DNA of 64,000 bases from Polaribacter vadi (lineage in GTDB: Bacteria > Bacteroidota > Bacteroidia > Flavobacteriales > Flavobacteriaceae). The notes under the pieces were generated by a model. The model was not told the origin of the DNA. It did not search any database and was given only the letters and a program-made list of their open reading frames with translations. The DNA lies in the NCBI RefSeq assembly GCF_001761365.1, contig NZ_CP017477.1:1324501-1388500 (forward strand), written 5' to 3'. Shown piece after piece: positions 8,952-17,451 of this stretch; position 1 is the stretch's first letter; every line of letters begins with the position of its first letter. Made by a program: the position numbers and the translations under genes.

Positions 8952-9025
8952 TTTCGTTAATTAAATTGGATTTTAGTTTCATTTATAATGAAGAGAAAAT
9001 TTAATTTAATGATAAGATTAAGTTT

Positions 9026-9430
9026 ATGACTAAAGAAGAAAAAGAAAAGTTTGAGAAGTGGAAAGTTAAATACCAAAAAAAGAAAGAAAAAGAAAAATTT
9101 AATTTTTTAAAACCGATTATTATTACAGCTCTAATAATTTCTATTATTGGAATATCTTTTTATTATTGGAATTCAGAAGAATATAAATTTATTTTTGATA
9201 AAACTAAAATTGTAAAAGCTGAAATAATTGAAACTAAAATGGTTCATATTGGAAAAGGCTATTATCATCAAATGTTGATATTTGAATATGAATATGATAA
9301 TCAAAAGTTTAAAGGAGAAAAAACAATCGGAAAAAGAGTAGGATTAAAAAAAATAGGTGATATTTTACAATTAAAAATTTCAATAGAAAATCCTGAAAGA
9401 AACAAAGTTTTGAGATATTATTATAATTAA
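9026..9430 (+). CDS. Small single-pass membrane protein, DUF3592-like
   Basis: A 134-aa protein with a very lysine/glutamate-rich cytoplasmic N-terminus (residues 1-30), one membrane segment (about 33-50, IIITALIISIIGISFYYW) and a C-terminal beta-rich domain (IVKAEIIETKMV...YYHQMLIFEYEYDNQKFKGEKTI). The latter resembles the DUF3592 fold that occurs in small envelope proteins. No function is known. Base composition is even more AT-rich than the neighbours. It is flanked by poorly conserved gaps on both sides. Confidence 0.65.
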   Translation: MTKEEKEKFEKWKVKYQKKKEKEKFNFLKPIIITALIISIIGISFYYWNSEEYKFIFDKTKIVKAEIIETKMVHIGKGYYHQMLIFEYEYDNQKFKGEKTIGKRVGLKKIGDILQLKISIENPERNKVLRYYYN

Positions 9431-9497
9431 AAGTTCAAAAACTTTTAGAAATTTGATAACAATTAAACGCTTCAACAGTTAAACAATTACACATATA

Positions 9498-10217
9498 TTG
9501 AAAGCAATCTTAAAAAAAGAATTCAACTCATTTTTTGCAAGTCCAATTGCGTATTTAGTTATTGGAGTTTTCTTGCTGATAAATGGTTTGTTTTTATTTA
9601 TTTTTGATGACGATTTTAATATTTTAAACGCTGGTTTTGCTGATATTACTCCGTTTTTCTATTTAGCTCCTTGGGTTTTTCTCTTTTTGATTCCTGCAAT
9701 TACCATGAAAAGTTTTGCTGATGAATTCAATACAGGAACCATAGAACTATTAAAAACAAAACCAATTTCTGATTGGCAAATTGTTTTGGGAAAATTCTGG
9801 GCTTCACTCCTATTGGTTTGTATTGCCATAATTCCGACTTTTATGTATGTCTATACAGTATATCAATTAGGAAATCCTGTTGGAAACATCGATTTTGGCA
9901 GCACAATTGGTTCGTATATTGGGTTACTATTTTTGGCAGCAACCTATACAGCTGTTGGTTTATTTACATCAACTTTATCAAAAAACCAGATTGTAGCTTT
10001 TATTTTAGGCGTTTTTATTACGTTTTTCCTTTTTTATGGTTTTGATGCGATTGCAACTTCTTTTGGAGATAGCAGCTTAACCATTCAGCAATTAGGTATT
10101 AACGAACATTTTAAAAGTATTTCTAGAGGTGTTATCGATACAAGAGATATTATCTACTTTTTAAGTGTTACTTTTTTCTTTTTATTCATTACTAAAACAC
10201 GTTTAGAAAATGAATAA
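9498..10217 (+). CDS. gldF: Gliding motility ABC transporter permease GldF
   Basis: A 239-aa ABC-2 type permease with six hydrophobic segments, required with GldG and the ATPase GldA for gliding in Flavobacterium. The N-terminus KAILKKEFNSFFASPIAYLV is characteristic of GldF. Translation opens with TTG at 9498, because no ATG lies in frame before the conserved start. The last 8 nt overlap gldG. The ATPase gene gldA is not in the window, as is common. Confidence 0.93.
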   Translation: MKAILKKEFNSFFASPIAYLVIGVFLLINGLFLFIFDDDFNILNAGFADITPFFYLAPWVFLFLIPAITMKSFADEFNTGTIELLKTKPISDWQIVLGKFWASLLLVCIAIIPTFMYVYTVYQLGNPVGNIDFGSTIGSYIGLLFLAATYTAVGLFTSTLSKNQIVAFILGVFITFFLFYGFDAIATSFGDSSLTIQQLGINEHFKSISRGVIDTRDIIYFLSVTFFFLFITKTRLENE

Positions 10218-11853
10218 AAACATCAAAAATATCGGTTTATTATTGATTGGTTTATTTGTTTTAAACATTCTCAATCAATCTTTTTACAAACGTTTCGATT
10301 TAACTGCAGATAAAAGATACACACTTTCTAAAACCACAAAATCAATTTTATCAACCTTTAAAAAACCACTTTTTATAACGGTTTATCTGGAGGGCGATTT
10401 TCCATCAGAATTTAAAAGACTGCAAGTTGAAACGCAACAATATTTGGAGGAACTTGCTGCAGAAAATGGCAACATAAAAATTCATTTTGAAAACCCTGAC
10501 AATCAACGTGAAGAATTGATTAAAAGAGGCATGATGCCAAGCCAATTAACAGTGGAAGAAAATGGTAAATTATCTGAAGTTATTATTTTTCCTTGGGCAG
10601 AGATTGTTTTTGAAGAAAAATCAACCATTGTTTCATTATTACCGAATGCAATTGTTGCAAGTCAAGAAGAACAGTTGCAAAAAGCGATTGAAAATTTAGA
10701 ATATAGTTTTAGTAATGCCATAAATTCCATCACTCAAAAGAAACAAAAATCTGTTGCCATTATTACAGGAAATGGCGAATTACAAGATATTTATCTATAT
10801 AGTTTTTTAAGCGAAGTTGCCAAAAAACACAAATTAGCAAAATTCACGTTAGATTCTGTGGCTACAAATCCGAGGCAAACTTTACAAGATATTACCAATT
10901 TCGATTTGGCAATTATTGCAAAACCCACTGAAAAATTTACATCCGAAGAAAAATTTACACTTGACCAATTTATAACAAATGGTGGTAAAACTTTGTGGAT
11001 GTTAGACAATGTACAAGCAGATCAAGACAGTTTATTAAACTCTGGAAAAATGTTGGCATATCCAAGAGATTTAAACTTAACAGATTTGTTATTTTCTTAC
11101 GGAATTAGAATCAACACCACTTTAATTAAAGATTTATATGCCGCAAAAATTGCATTGGCAACTGGCACAATTGGCAATCAAACTCAGTTTCAGAATTTAG
11201 ATTGGTTTTACCATCCTTTAGTTTCTGGGAATCCAAATCATTCAATTACAAAAAATGTTGCTCCTGTAAGATTACAGTTTGCAAATCAAATTGATACACT
11301 TAAAAACAACATCAAAAAAACACCTTTATTAATCAGTTCTCCATTATCTCAAAAAGTAGGAACACCAACCATTATTGAGCTACAATCTATTGCTGAAGAA
11401 CCCGAAGAAAAAGATTTTGTTGCAGGAAATCAATTATTTGCTGTCTTATTAGAAGGTGATTTTAATTCAGGATTTAAAAACCGTATAAAACCTTTTGAAA
11501 CTCCCATTTTTAAAGAAAATGCAACCCATAATAAAATGATTGTAATTGCTGATGGTGATATTGGGAAAAATCAAATTTTAAAAGGAGAACCAACAGATTT
11601 AGCTAGTGATAAATGGACAAACGAACAATTTGGCAACAAAGATTTTCTTCTAAATGCTGTTGATTATTTATTAGATGATACTGGTTTGATGGAATTAAGA
11701 AATAAAACTTTAAAAATTAATATTTTAGACAAACAAAAAGCGTTTAGAGAACGTACTTTTTGGCAGTTTTTAAATGTGGTTTTTCCACTAATTTTACTGT
11801 TTGCTTTCGGATTTGTTTTTAATTATATCAGAAAAAAGAAATATAGTAAATAA
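10210..11853 (+). CDS. gldG: Gliding motility ABC transporter auxiliary component GldG
   Basis: A 547-aa protein with an N-terminal membrane anchor (residues ~7-25), a long periplasmic ABC_transp_aux domain (KRYTLSKTTKSIL..., FDLAIIAKPT, GGKTLWMLDN) and a C-terminal membrane segment (~516-536). It partners with GldF in the GldAFG transporter. The ATG lies within the end of gldF (8-nt overlap), so translation is coupled. Confidence 0.94.
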   Translation: MNKNIKNIGLLLIGLFVLNILNQSFYKRFDLTADKRYTLSKTTKSILSTFKKPLFITVYLEGDFPSEFKRLQVETQQYLEELAAENGNIKIHFENPDNQREELIKRGMMPSQLTVEENGKLSEVIIFPWAEIVFEEKSTIVSLLPNAIVASQEEQLQKAIENLEYSFSNAINSITQKKQKSVAIITGNGELQDIYLYSFLSEVAKKHKLAKFTLDSVATNPRQTLQDITNFDLAIIAKPTEKFTSEEKFTLDQFITNGGKTLWMLDNVQADQDSLLNSGKMLAYPRDLNLTDLLFSYGIRINTTLIKDLYAAKIALATGTIGNQTQFQNLDWFYHPLVSGNPNHSITKNVAPVRLQFANQIDTLKNNIKKTPLLISSPLSQKVGTPTIIELQSIAEEPEEKDFVAGNQLFAVLLEGDFNSGFKNRIKPFETPIFKENATHNKMIVIADGDIGKNQILKGEPTDLASDKWTNEQFGNKDFLLNAVDYLLDDTGLMELRNKTLKINILDKQKAFRERTFWQFLNVVFPLILLFAFGFVFNYIRKKKYSK

Positions 11854-11887
11854 GTTTTTAGTCGATAAATATCATCAACAAAAAAGA

Positions 11888-13573
11888 TTAAAAACCAACT
11901 GCTGCATCATCTCCTCTTTTATCTGCACCAGCTTCTAATTTTCCATTTGGCAAAACAAGAATAGCATCTACTCTACCAATAATTAAAGAATTTCTTTCTA
12001 AAATTTCATATCCTAAAGATTCCAACTTATTTTTAGAAACTTCATCAAAACCATTGGGTTCCATTCTAATAACATCTGGCAACCATTGATGATGAAACCT
12101 TGGCTGATTCACAGATTCTTGCATTCCCATATCAAATTCTACCACATTTAAAATATTTTGCAAAACCGATGTTATAATTGTAGAACCTCCAGGAGTTCCT
12201 ACCACCATTTTTAACTTGCCATCTTTCTCTACAATTGTTGGTGTCATAGAACTCAACATTCTTTTTTCTGATGCAATTGAATTTGCCTCAGAACCTACTA
12301 AACCATAAACATTTGGCACACCTGGTTTGCTAGAAAAATCATCCATTTCATTATTCAGAATAAAACCTGCGCCTTTTACAACCACTTTAGATCCATAACC
12401 TGTATTTAGAGTTGTGGTTACAGAAACTGCATTTCCAAATTGATCTACAATGGAATAATGTGTGGTTTCATCACTTTCATACCCCAAAATTTTTCCCTGA
12501 GAAACTTCAGAGGAAGGTGTTGCTTTATCCCAAGAAAAAGATTTCATTCTATTGTTTATATAATTTTCGTCTGTTAAACTATCAATTGGCACGTTTACAA
12601 AATCAATATCACCCAAATAATGAGCTCTATCTGCATAACTTCTTCTAGATGCTTCTGTTAACAATTGGATATATTTTGTTGAATTATGTTCAATATCAGA
12701 TAAATCAAAAGGTTCTACCGATTTTAAAATTTGTGCCAAACAAATTCCACCACTTGCAGGCAAAGTCATAGAAGTAATGTTGTAATCTTTGTAAGAAAAT
12801 TCGATTGGTTTTCGCCAAATTGCTTCGTATTTTTCTAAATCTTCGTGAGTAATAATTCCACCTAATTCTGCAACATAATTTACTAATAAATCTGCTGTTT
12901 CTCCTTTGTAAAATCCGTCTTTTCCAAAATCACGAATTCGCTCTAAAGTTTGTGCTAGTTCCTCTTGTTTTAAAATATCTCCTGCTTTCCAATTATTCTC
13001 AAAAACGGTTTTATAGTTGTTAACTTTTTTAAATCTTTCTGTGGCATTATTTAAATCATCTGCTTGATTTTCGGTCACAACAATTCCTTTTCTAGCCAAA
13101 TCAATTGCTGGCTGAATCAAGTCTTTGATTGGTAAAGTTCCGAACTTTTTATGCACTTCAAAAACACCAGCAACAGACCCAGGAATGCCAACTGCAAAAG
13201 CTCCTAACACACTTTTGTTTTCAATTACATTGCCAAGCGAATCTAAATACATGTCTTTATGAGCTGTAATTGGGGCTTTTTCTCTAAAATCTAAAGCGCC
13301 TTTTGTGCCATCGTTATTTCTGTATACCATAAAACCTCCACCAGCAATATTCCCAGCAACAGGATATACAACAGCCAAAGCAAAATGCGTTGCAACCATT
13401 GCATCATAAGCATTTCCACCCTTTTGTAAAATAGCAGAACCAATTTTTGAAGCTTCTTCTCTTGCAGAAACTACCATTGCTTTTTCTGTGATTAAACCAA
13501 CTGTTTTTTCTTTTTTACAACCATTTAAAATTGATAAAAAAGTGATTAGAAAAAGGATTTTATATGCTTTCAT
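11888..13573 (-). CDS. ggt: Gamma-glutamyltransferase (lipoprotein)
   Basis: A 561-aa enzyme that cleaves or transfers the gamma-glutamyl group of glutathione and related peptides. It has a lipoprotein signal (LSILNGC, Cys at 19), so it is probably anchored in the periplasm or outer membrane. As in the family, the precursor should self-cleave at the catalytic threonine, here Thr370 in ETTHYSIVDQFGNAVSVT, giving large and small subunits. The substrate-binding segments GNIAGGGFMVYR (74-85) and the PGGSTIITSV loop near the C-terminus are present. Length fits. It converges with gldG. Confidence 0.95.
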   Translation of the reverse strand: MKAYKILFLITFLSILNGCKKEKTVGLITEKAMVVSAREEASKIGSAILQKGGNAYDAMVATHFALAVVYPVAGNIAGGGFMVYRNNDGTKGALDFREKAPITAHKDMYLDSLGNVIENKSVLGAFAVGIPGSVAGVFEVHKKFGTLPIKDLIQPAIDLARKGIVVTENQADDLNNATERFKKVNNYKTVFENNWKAGDILKQEELAQTLERIRDFGKDGFYKGETADLLVNYVAELGGIITHEDLEKYEAIWRKPIEFSYKDYNITSMTLPASGGICLAQILKSVEPFDLSDIEHNSTKYIQLLTEASRRSYADRAHYLGDIDFVNVPIDSLTDENYINNRMKSFSWDKATPSSEVSQGKILGYESDETTHYSIVDQFGNAVSVTTTLNTGYGSKVVVKGAGFILNNEMDDFSSKPGVPNVYGLVGSEANSIASEKRMLSSMTPTIVEKDGKLKMVVGTPGGSTIITSVLQNILNVVEFDMGMQESVNQPRFHHQWLPDVIRMEPNGFDEVSKNKLESLGYEILERNSLIIGRVDAILVLPNGKLEAGADKRGDDAAVGF

Positions 13574-13642
13574 ATTTTATAATTAGTTTTTTTATGCTAA
13601 TGTAATCTTCAGTAAATAAAATTAAGAGTTACTTAACGAATT

Positions 13643-14236
13643 CTAAATATCAGTTAATTCATTAAATTTCTGCTTTGTAAAAGTGACCAAATCTTGAAAG
13701 AAAATTGTAAAATCTTCTTCTAATTCAGTTTCTAAAAGTGATAAATCTTCGATGGCTAAATTCATTTGAGATTTGCCTTTTGTTCGAGCATTCATGCCAT
13801 TTAAAACTTTTGCAATTCCTTCTTTATATTGATAATTGAACAGAATATTATAGTCGATCATATACTTTATAAATTGTTGCGATTTTTTTGGTAATTCTGA
13901 TGAAATTGAATCAAACAAAGTATATACAGATTTTGTATAAACCTCTAAAGGAATTGAAGAATAAGTTGCCCAATTTTTGGCTAAAAAATAGTCGTAAAAA
14001 ATATCGATGATAACTCCATCATAATGTCTGTAACGTTTATGCAAACGTCGTTTGCTTTTTCTTACAATTTTATGAGCGTCTGTAAAAGTGTCTATTTCTC
14101 TGTGTAAAAAAATTCCTTGCTGAATTTCTTTTGAAAAACCTTCGTAATTATTCCCACGAATATGGTCTGCAATAAAATTGCCAATCATAATATTGGTGTC
14201 GTTTTGTGAGAGATATAAATGTGCTAAGAAATTCAT
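13643..14236 (-). CDS. acpH: Acyl carrier protein phosphodiesterase-like (DUF479)
   Basis: A 197-aa AcpH-family protein. The family removes the phosphopantetheine arm from holo-ACP and is distantly related to HD phosphohydrolases. The start MNFLAHLYLSQNDTNIMIGNF matches the E. coli AcpH N-terminus, and the conserved acidic/His residues are present (IADHIRG, FLHREIDTFTDAH, DIFYDYFLAKNW). The activity is shown only for E. coli, so the enzymatic role here is inference. Confidence 0.85.
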   Translation of the reverse strand: MNFLAHLYLSQNDTNIMIGNFIADHIRGNNYEGFSKEIQQGIFLHREIDTFTDAHKIVRKSKRRLHKRYRHYDGVIIDIFYDYFLAKNWATYSSIPLEVYTKSVYTLFDSISSELPKKSQQFIKYMIDYNILFNYQYKEGIAKVLNGMNARTKGKSQMNLAIEDLSLLETELEEDFTIFFQDLVTFTKQKFNELTDI

Positions 14237-14260
14237 AAATTAAATTGATCTAAAAGTAAT

Positions 14261-14288
14261 CAAAAAACCACAACTAGAAGTTGTGGTT
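14261..14288 (-). terminator. Terminator of the sigma/anti-sigma operon
   Basis: On the minus strand a 9-bp stem AACCACAAC/GTTGTGGTT with a 5-nt loop is followed by TTTTTTG. It lies 111 bp beyond the stop codon of the 14399 gene. Confidence 0.85.
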
Positions 14289-14398
14289 CAAAATTTAATA
14301 TCTCATTTTTAATTTTAGGAAAAAAAGCGGTTATCTTTTTCAGTATTATCCATGTTATTTAAACTCTAAATCGTTTTATAAAATAACTCTTTCTAGTT

Positions 14399-14809
14399 TT
14401 AATAAACTCTTTTATCAAAATGTTTCTTTAAGAATACAATTTGAGCGAAAAATAACAATCCAAAAAATAAAACTGCGTATAAAGTAATATTAGAAACAGA
14501 TAATGTGTCGAATAGATTTGTAAATTGTAATTTATCAAGAAAGTCAAACTCTATTTTTGGCAAATTAAAAGCGCTTTCTGTTGTTGTAAAAAATGAAATA
14601 AAAATTAATGCTAAAATTGATGCAGCAATTAACATCCAACCTTTTTTAGAAATTAGCGATTTTGCTTTAAAAACTTCTAAATTCTTTTCAAGCGTAATTT
14701 TCTGCATTAAAGAAGCTGTAAAATCTAAAGATGGTTGCTCTGTAGAAATCTCTTTTACATACTTTTTTGCAAAAGCATCTAATTCTTTGATATGTTTATT
14801 TTCTCCCAT
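14399..14809 (-). CDS. Putative membrane anti-sigma factor or sigma-linked membrane protein
   Basis: A 136-aa protein with a soluble N-terminal ~55 residues and two membrane segments (about 57-74 and 110-127). It overlaps the 3' end of the ECF sigma gene by 14 nt, which is the standard place for an anti-sigma factor. I do not see the zinc-finger HxxxCxxC motif of ZAS-type anti-sigmas, so assignment rests on context, size and topology. It probably holds the sigma factor at the inner membrane. Confidence 0.65.
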   Translation of the reverse strand: MGENKHIKELDAFAKKYVKEISTEQPSLDFTASLMQKITLEKNLEVFKAKSLISKKGWMLIAASILALIFISFFTTTESAFNLPKIEFDFLDKLQFTNLFDTLSVSNITLYAVLFFGLLFFAQIVFLKKHFDKRVY

Positions 14810-15380
14810 AATTTTCTATCATTTCTGGCACTACATTTTCTTTTACAATGGTCAATAATTTCTTTCTGGCTCTGTGTAACTTCACTTTTAAATTCGCTTC
14901 AGACATGGAGGTTATTTCCGTAATTTCTTTTAAAGATAGTTCATCATAATAAAACATCCAAATAATAGTACGTTCTTCATCTGGTAATTTATGCAAACAA
15001 ATTTCCATCATTTTTGCGCGTTCTTTTCTTTCAATTCCCTCTAAAATATTTTCTGTAGCTTTAATTTGATTAAAAGTAATTTCGTTAATTTCAAACGAAT
15101 TGTTATTATTTTTATTCTTTTTAAGATTGTCCAAACTTGTGTGATATGCAATTCTATACAACCAAGTAGAAAATTTAGAATCACCTTTAAACTTGCTTAA
15201 ATTTTTATACGCTTTTATAAACGTATCTTGACTAATTTCCTCTGCTTCTTCCCTATTCTTAGTCATTTTAAATGCCAAACTAAACACCATATTTTTATAA
15301 GTATCAACAAGAGATGCAAACGCATTTGTATCTCCATTAATAACTTTTGTAATATAAATTTGGTCGGTTTTGTTAGTCAT
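14796..15380 (-). CDS. ECF-family RNA polymerase sigma factor
   Basis: A 194-aa sigma-70 of the extracytoplasmic function group. Region 2 spans residues ~20-85 (FASLVDTYKNMVFSLAFKMT, EEAEEISQDTFIKAYKNL, FSTWLYRIAYHTSLDNLKK). Region 4 spans ~130-182 (LPDEERTIIWMFYYDELSLK, EITSMSEANLKVKLHRARKK). There is no region 3, as expected. It leads a two-gene unit with the 14399 membrane protein. An ECF-type promoter lies immediately upstream, with its -10 ending 6 nt from the ATG, so the mRNA would be nearly or fully leaderless. Confidence 0.95.
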   Translation of the reverse strand: MTNKTDQIYITKVINGDTNAFASLVDTYKNMVFSLAFKMTKNREEAEEISQDTFIKAYKNLSKFKGDSKFSTWLYRIAYHTSLDNLKKNKNNNNSFEINEITFNQIKATENILEGIERKERAKMMEICLHKLPDEERTIIWMFYYDELSLKEITEITSMSEANLKVKLHRARKKLLTIVKENVVPEMIENYGRK

Positions 15381-15386
15381 TTTATG

Positions 15387-15416
15387 TTTGACTGTTATTC
15401 ATATAAATAGGTTACA
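15387..15416 (-). promoter_or_regulatory. ECF-type promoter of the sigma factor gene
   Basis: On the minus strand, -35 TGTAACCT (15416-15409), 16-nt spacer, -10 GTCAAA (15392-15387). The AAC core and GTC core at 16-nt spacing are the classic layout of ECF promoters such as those of RpoE. An identical pair of boxes occurs on the opposite strand at 15528-15557. The expected transcription start falls at or beside the ATG at 15380. Confidence 0.75.
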
Positions 15417-15527
15417 GTTTTTAATTACTTTTTTTTTCTAAAATTTATTATAGAAGTCATAAAGTGAACATTTGTAAAATTAGTGCAATTGTTTTACTTA
15501 TTTTATTTTAAAAAAAATAGCTTTAGT

Positions 15528-15557
15528 TGTAACCTTAACTAAAAATGAATCGTCAAA
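15528..15557 (+). promoter_or_regulatory. ECF-type promoter of the divergent 15585 gene
   Basis: -35 TGTAACCT (15528-15535), 16-nt spacer, -10 GTCAAA (15552-15557). It is identical in both boxes and spacing to the promoter of the sigma gene itself, and lies 27 nt before the ATG. Confidence 0.75.
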
Positions 15558-15584
15558 GCTACAAACACAATAAAATTAATCATT

Positions 15585-15926
15585 ATGGAAGTAGCAATTT
15601 TAGCAGTAATTTTTGGAAGTCTTTTTGGTATCTTTTACTTATATTTTTCAACCAGAAACAAAGAACGTTTAGCATTGATAGAAAAAGGTGCAGATGCAAG
15701 TATTTTTATATCAACCAAAAATCAAAAAACAGCACCAATTTGGAAAGTGCTCATTTTAAATATTTCACTTTTATTAATGGGTATTGGTTTAGGAATTTTT
15801 ATAGGACTTATTTTGGATACTTATACAAATTTAGGTCAACCTGTTTATCCAGCAACCGTATTTTTCACAGCAGGTTTATGTTTATTTGCAGGGTTTCATC
15901 TAACTAAAAGTTTAGATAAAGAATAA
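15585..15926 (+). CDS. Small membrane protein, DUF6249-like, probable ECF target
   Basis: A 113-aa protein with an N-terminal membrane segment (residues 3-20), a short charged loop (FSTRNKERLALIEKGADASIF) and two C-terminal membrane segments (~53-75 and ~85-105). It resembles the DUF6249 family of small membrane proteins. Its function is unknown. It is divergent from the ECF sigma operon and carries a promoter with the same -35/-10 boxes, so it is the clearest candidate target of that sigma factor in the window. An out-of-frame open frame at 15545-15907 overlaps it and is ignored. Confidence 0.8.
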   Translation: MEVAILAVIFGSLFGIFYLYFSTRNKERLALIEKGADASIFISTKNQKTAPIWKVLILNISLLLMGIGLGIFIGLILDTYTNLGQPVYPATVFFTAGLCLFAGFHLTKSLDKE

Positions 15927-15953
15927 AAATAATTTAAAAACTTGTTAATTTTT

Positions 15954-15990
15954 AAAAGAGAATGGATTTCTAAAATCTATTCTCTTTTTT
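15954..15990 (+). terminator. Terminator after the DUF6249-like gene
   Basis: A 13-bp stem (AGAGAATGGATTT pairing with AAATCTATTCTCT, one G-T pair) with a 3-nt loop, followed by T6. It follows the 15926 stop codon by about 30 bp. Confidence 0.88.
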
Positions 15991-16019
15991 CTTTTGTAAA
16001 TTAGCCTTCTAAATAATTT

Positions 16020-17348
16020 ATGATGAAAAAAATTACACTCTTATTTTTACTAGTTTCATCTGTTACATTTGCTCAAACAGATCAAAAAATTTACGATATT
16101 ATTGAGGCTGTTTCTGCTGATAACATAAAAAATTACGTAAAAACTTTAACAGAATTTGGTACAAGAAACACCTTTTCCGATACAATTTCACAAACTCGTG
16201 GAATTGGAGCTGCAAGAAGATGGATAAAATCTGAATTTGATAAAATATCATCAGATTGCGAAAACTGTTTAAATGTATTTTATCAAAAGGATTTGGTAAC
16301 TAAAGAAGGCAACAGAAGAGTGCCTCATGATGCCTATGTTGTGAACGTTGTTGCCATTCAAAAAGGTACAAAATACCCAAATAAATATATTATTATGAGT
16401 GGTGATATAGATTCACGAGCAAGTGATACTATGGATTTTACGACAGATGCTCCAGGTGCAAATGATAATGCATCAGGAATGGCTGGAACTATAGAAGCTG
16501 CTAGAGTTTTATCAAAATACCAGTTTGAAAGTAGCATTATTTATGTAGGTTTATCTGGAGAAGAACAAGGGCTTTTTGGTGGAGCAGGTTTGGCAAAATA
16601 TGCTAAAGAAAAAGAATGGAACATTATCGGAATTTTAAACAACGATATGATTGGAAATATTACTGGAGTTGATGGCGTAATTGATAATAGAGCTTTTAGA
16701 ATTTTCTCTGAACCTGTACCTGCAAACGAAACTGAAAACCAAAGAAATGCGAGACGTTTTTATGGTGGTGAAGTTGATGGTATTTCTAGACAATTGGCAA
16801 GATATATTCATAAAACTACCAAAACTTACATGCCAGAAATGAACCCAATGATGATTTATAGATTGGACAGATTTGGAAGAGGAGGGCATCACAGACCTTT
16901 TAACGATTTAGGTTTTGCAGGAATAAGAATTATGGAAGCACATGAAAATTACACACAACAACATCAAGATATTAGAACTGAAAACGGAATTAATTATGGT
17001 GATACTTTTGAACATGTAAATTTTCCATATGCTAAAAAATTAACTGCTGTAAATGCCATAAATTTAGCCAGTTTAGCTTGGGCTCCAGAAGCTCCAGAAG
17101 TGGTGGAAATTGGTGGAATTGTAGAAGCTAATGCTAAATTAAAATGGAGCAAAGTTAAGGGTGCAAAAGGATATAAAATTTACTGGAGAGATACAACATC
17201 GCCAACTTGGGACCATAGTAGATATGTAGAAGCTACAGAATTTACTTTAGATGGAATTGTAATTGATAATTTCTTTTTTGGAGTTGCTGCTGTTGGTGAA
17301 AATGGACATGAAAGCGTAGTTGTTTTTCCAAACAAAATTTTGAGATAA
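16020..17348 (+). CDS. Secreted M28 family metallopeptidase
   Basis: A 442-aa exported zinc aminopeptidase-like protein. The signal peptide ends near FAQ (residue 19); two adjacent ATGs open the frame. The peptidase core spans ~105-350. Recognisable ligands are Asp131 in SGDIDSR, the bridging Asp149 in GANDNASG, catalytic and ligand glutamates in SGEEQGLFGG (181-182), Asp209 in NNDMIG, and a C-terminal His in RIMEAHENY. The first ligand, normally His in an HxD pair, is Asp129 here. Residues ~360-440 look like a fibronectin type III module (KLKWSKVKGAKGYKIYWRD). It probably trims peptides in the periplasm or outside the cell. Confidence 0.9.
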   Translation: MMKKITLLFLLVSSVTFAQTDQKIYDIIEAVSADNIKNYVKTLTEFGTRNTFSDTISQTRGIGAARRWIKSEFDKISSDCENCLNVFYQKDLVTKEGNRRVPHDAYVVNVVAIQKGTKYPNKYIIMSGDIDSRASDTMDFTTDAPGANDNASGMAGTIEAARVLSKYQFESSIIYVGLSGEEQGLFGGAGLAKYAKEKEWNIIGILNNDMIGNITGVDGVIDNRAFRIFSEPVPANETENQRNARRFYGGEVDGISRQLARYIHKTTKTYMPEMNPMMIYRLDRFGRGGHHRPFNDLGFAGIRIMEAHENYTQQHQDIRTENGINYGDTFEHVNFPYAKKLTAVNAINLASLAWAPEAPEVVEIGGIVEANAKLKWSKVKGAKGYKIYWRDTTSPTWDHSRYVEATEFTLDGIVIDNFFFGVAAVGENGHESVVVFPNKILR

Positions 17349-17451
17349 ATGAAATATTTAAGTTTTATTTTTTCAATTTATTTCTCTTTTTTTCAAATTA
17401 AAAAAATCTTTGAGATCTGAAAAAAATTTTATTATTAGCTTTTCAAAAAAA

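Noticed and set aside
11854..11895. GTTTTTAGTC/GATTAAAAAC hairpin after gldG
   Set aside because: It runs into the ggt coding end and lacks a T-run; pairing probably fortuitous.
15545..15907. 120-aa open frame overlapping the DUF6249-like gene
   Set aside because: It overlaps in another frame a well-formed membrane protein, has an asparagine/phenylalanine-rich composition typical of shifted AT-rich frames, and the ECF promoter -10 lies inside its start.
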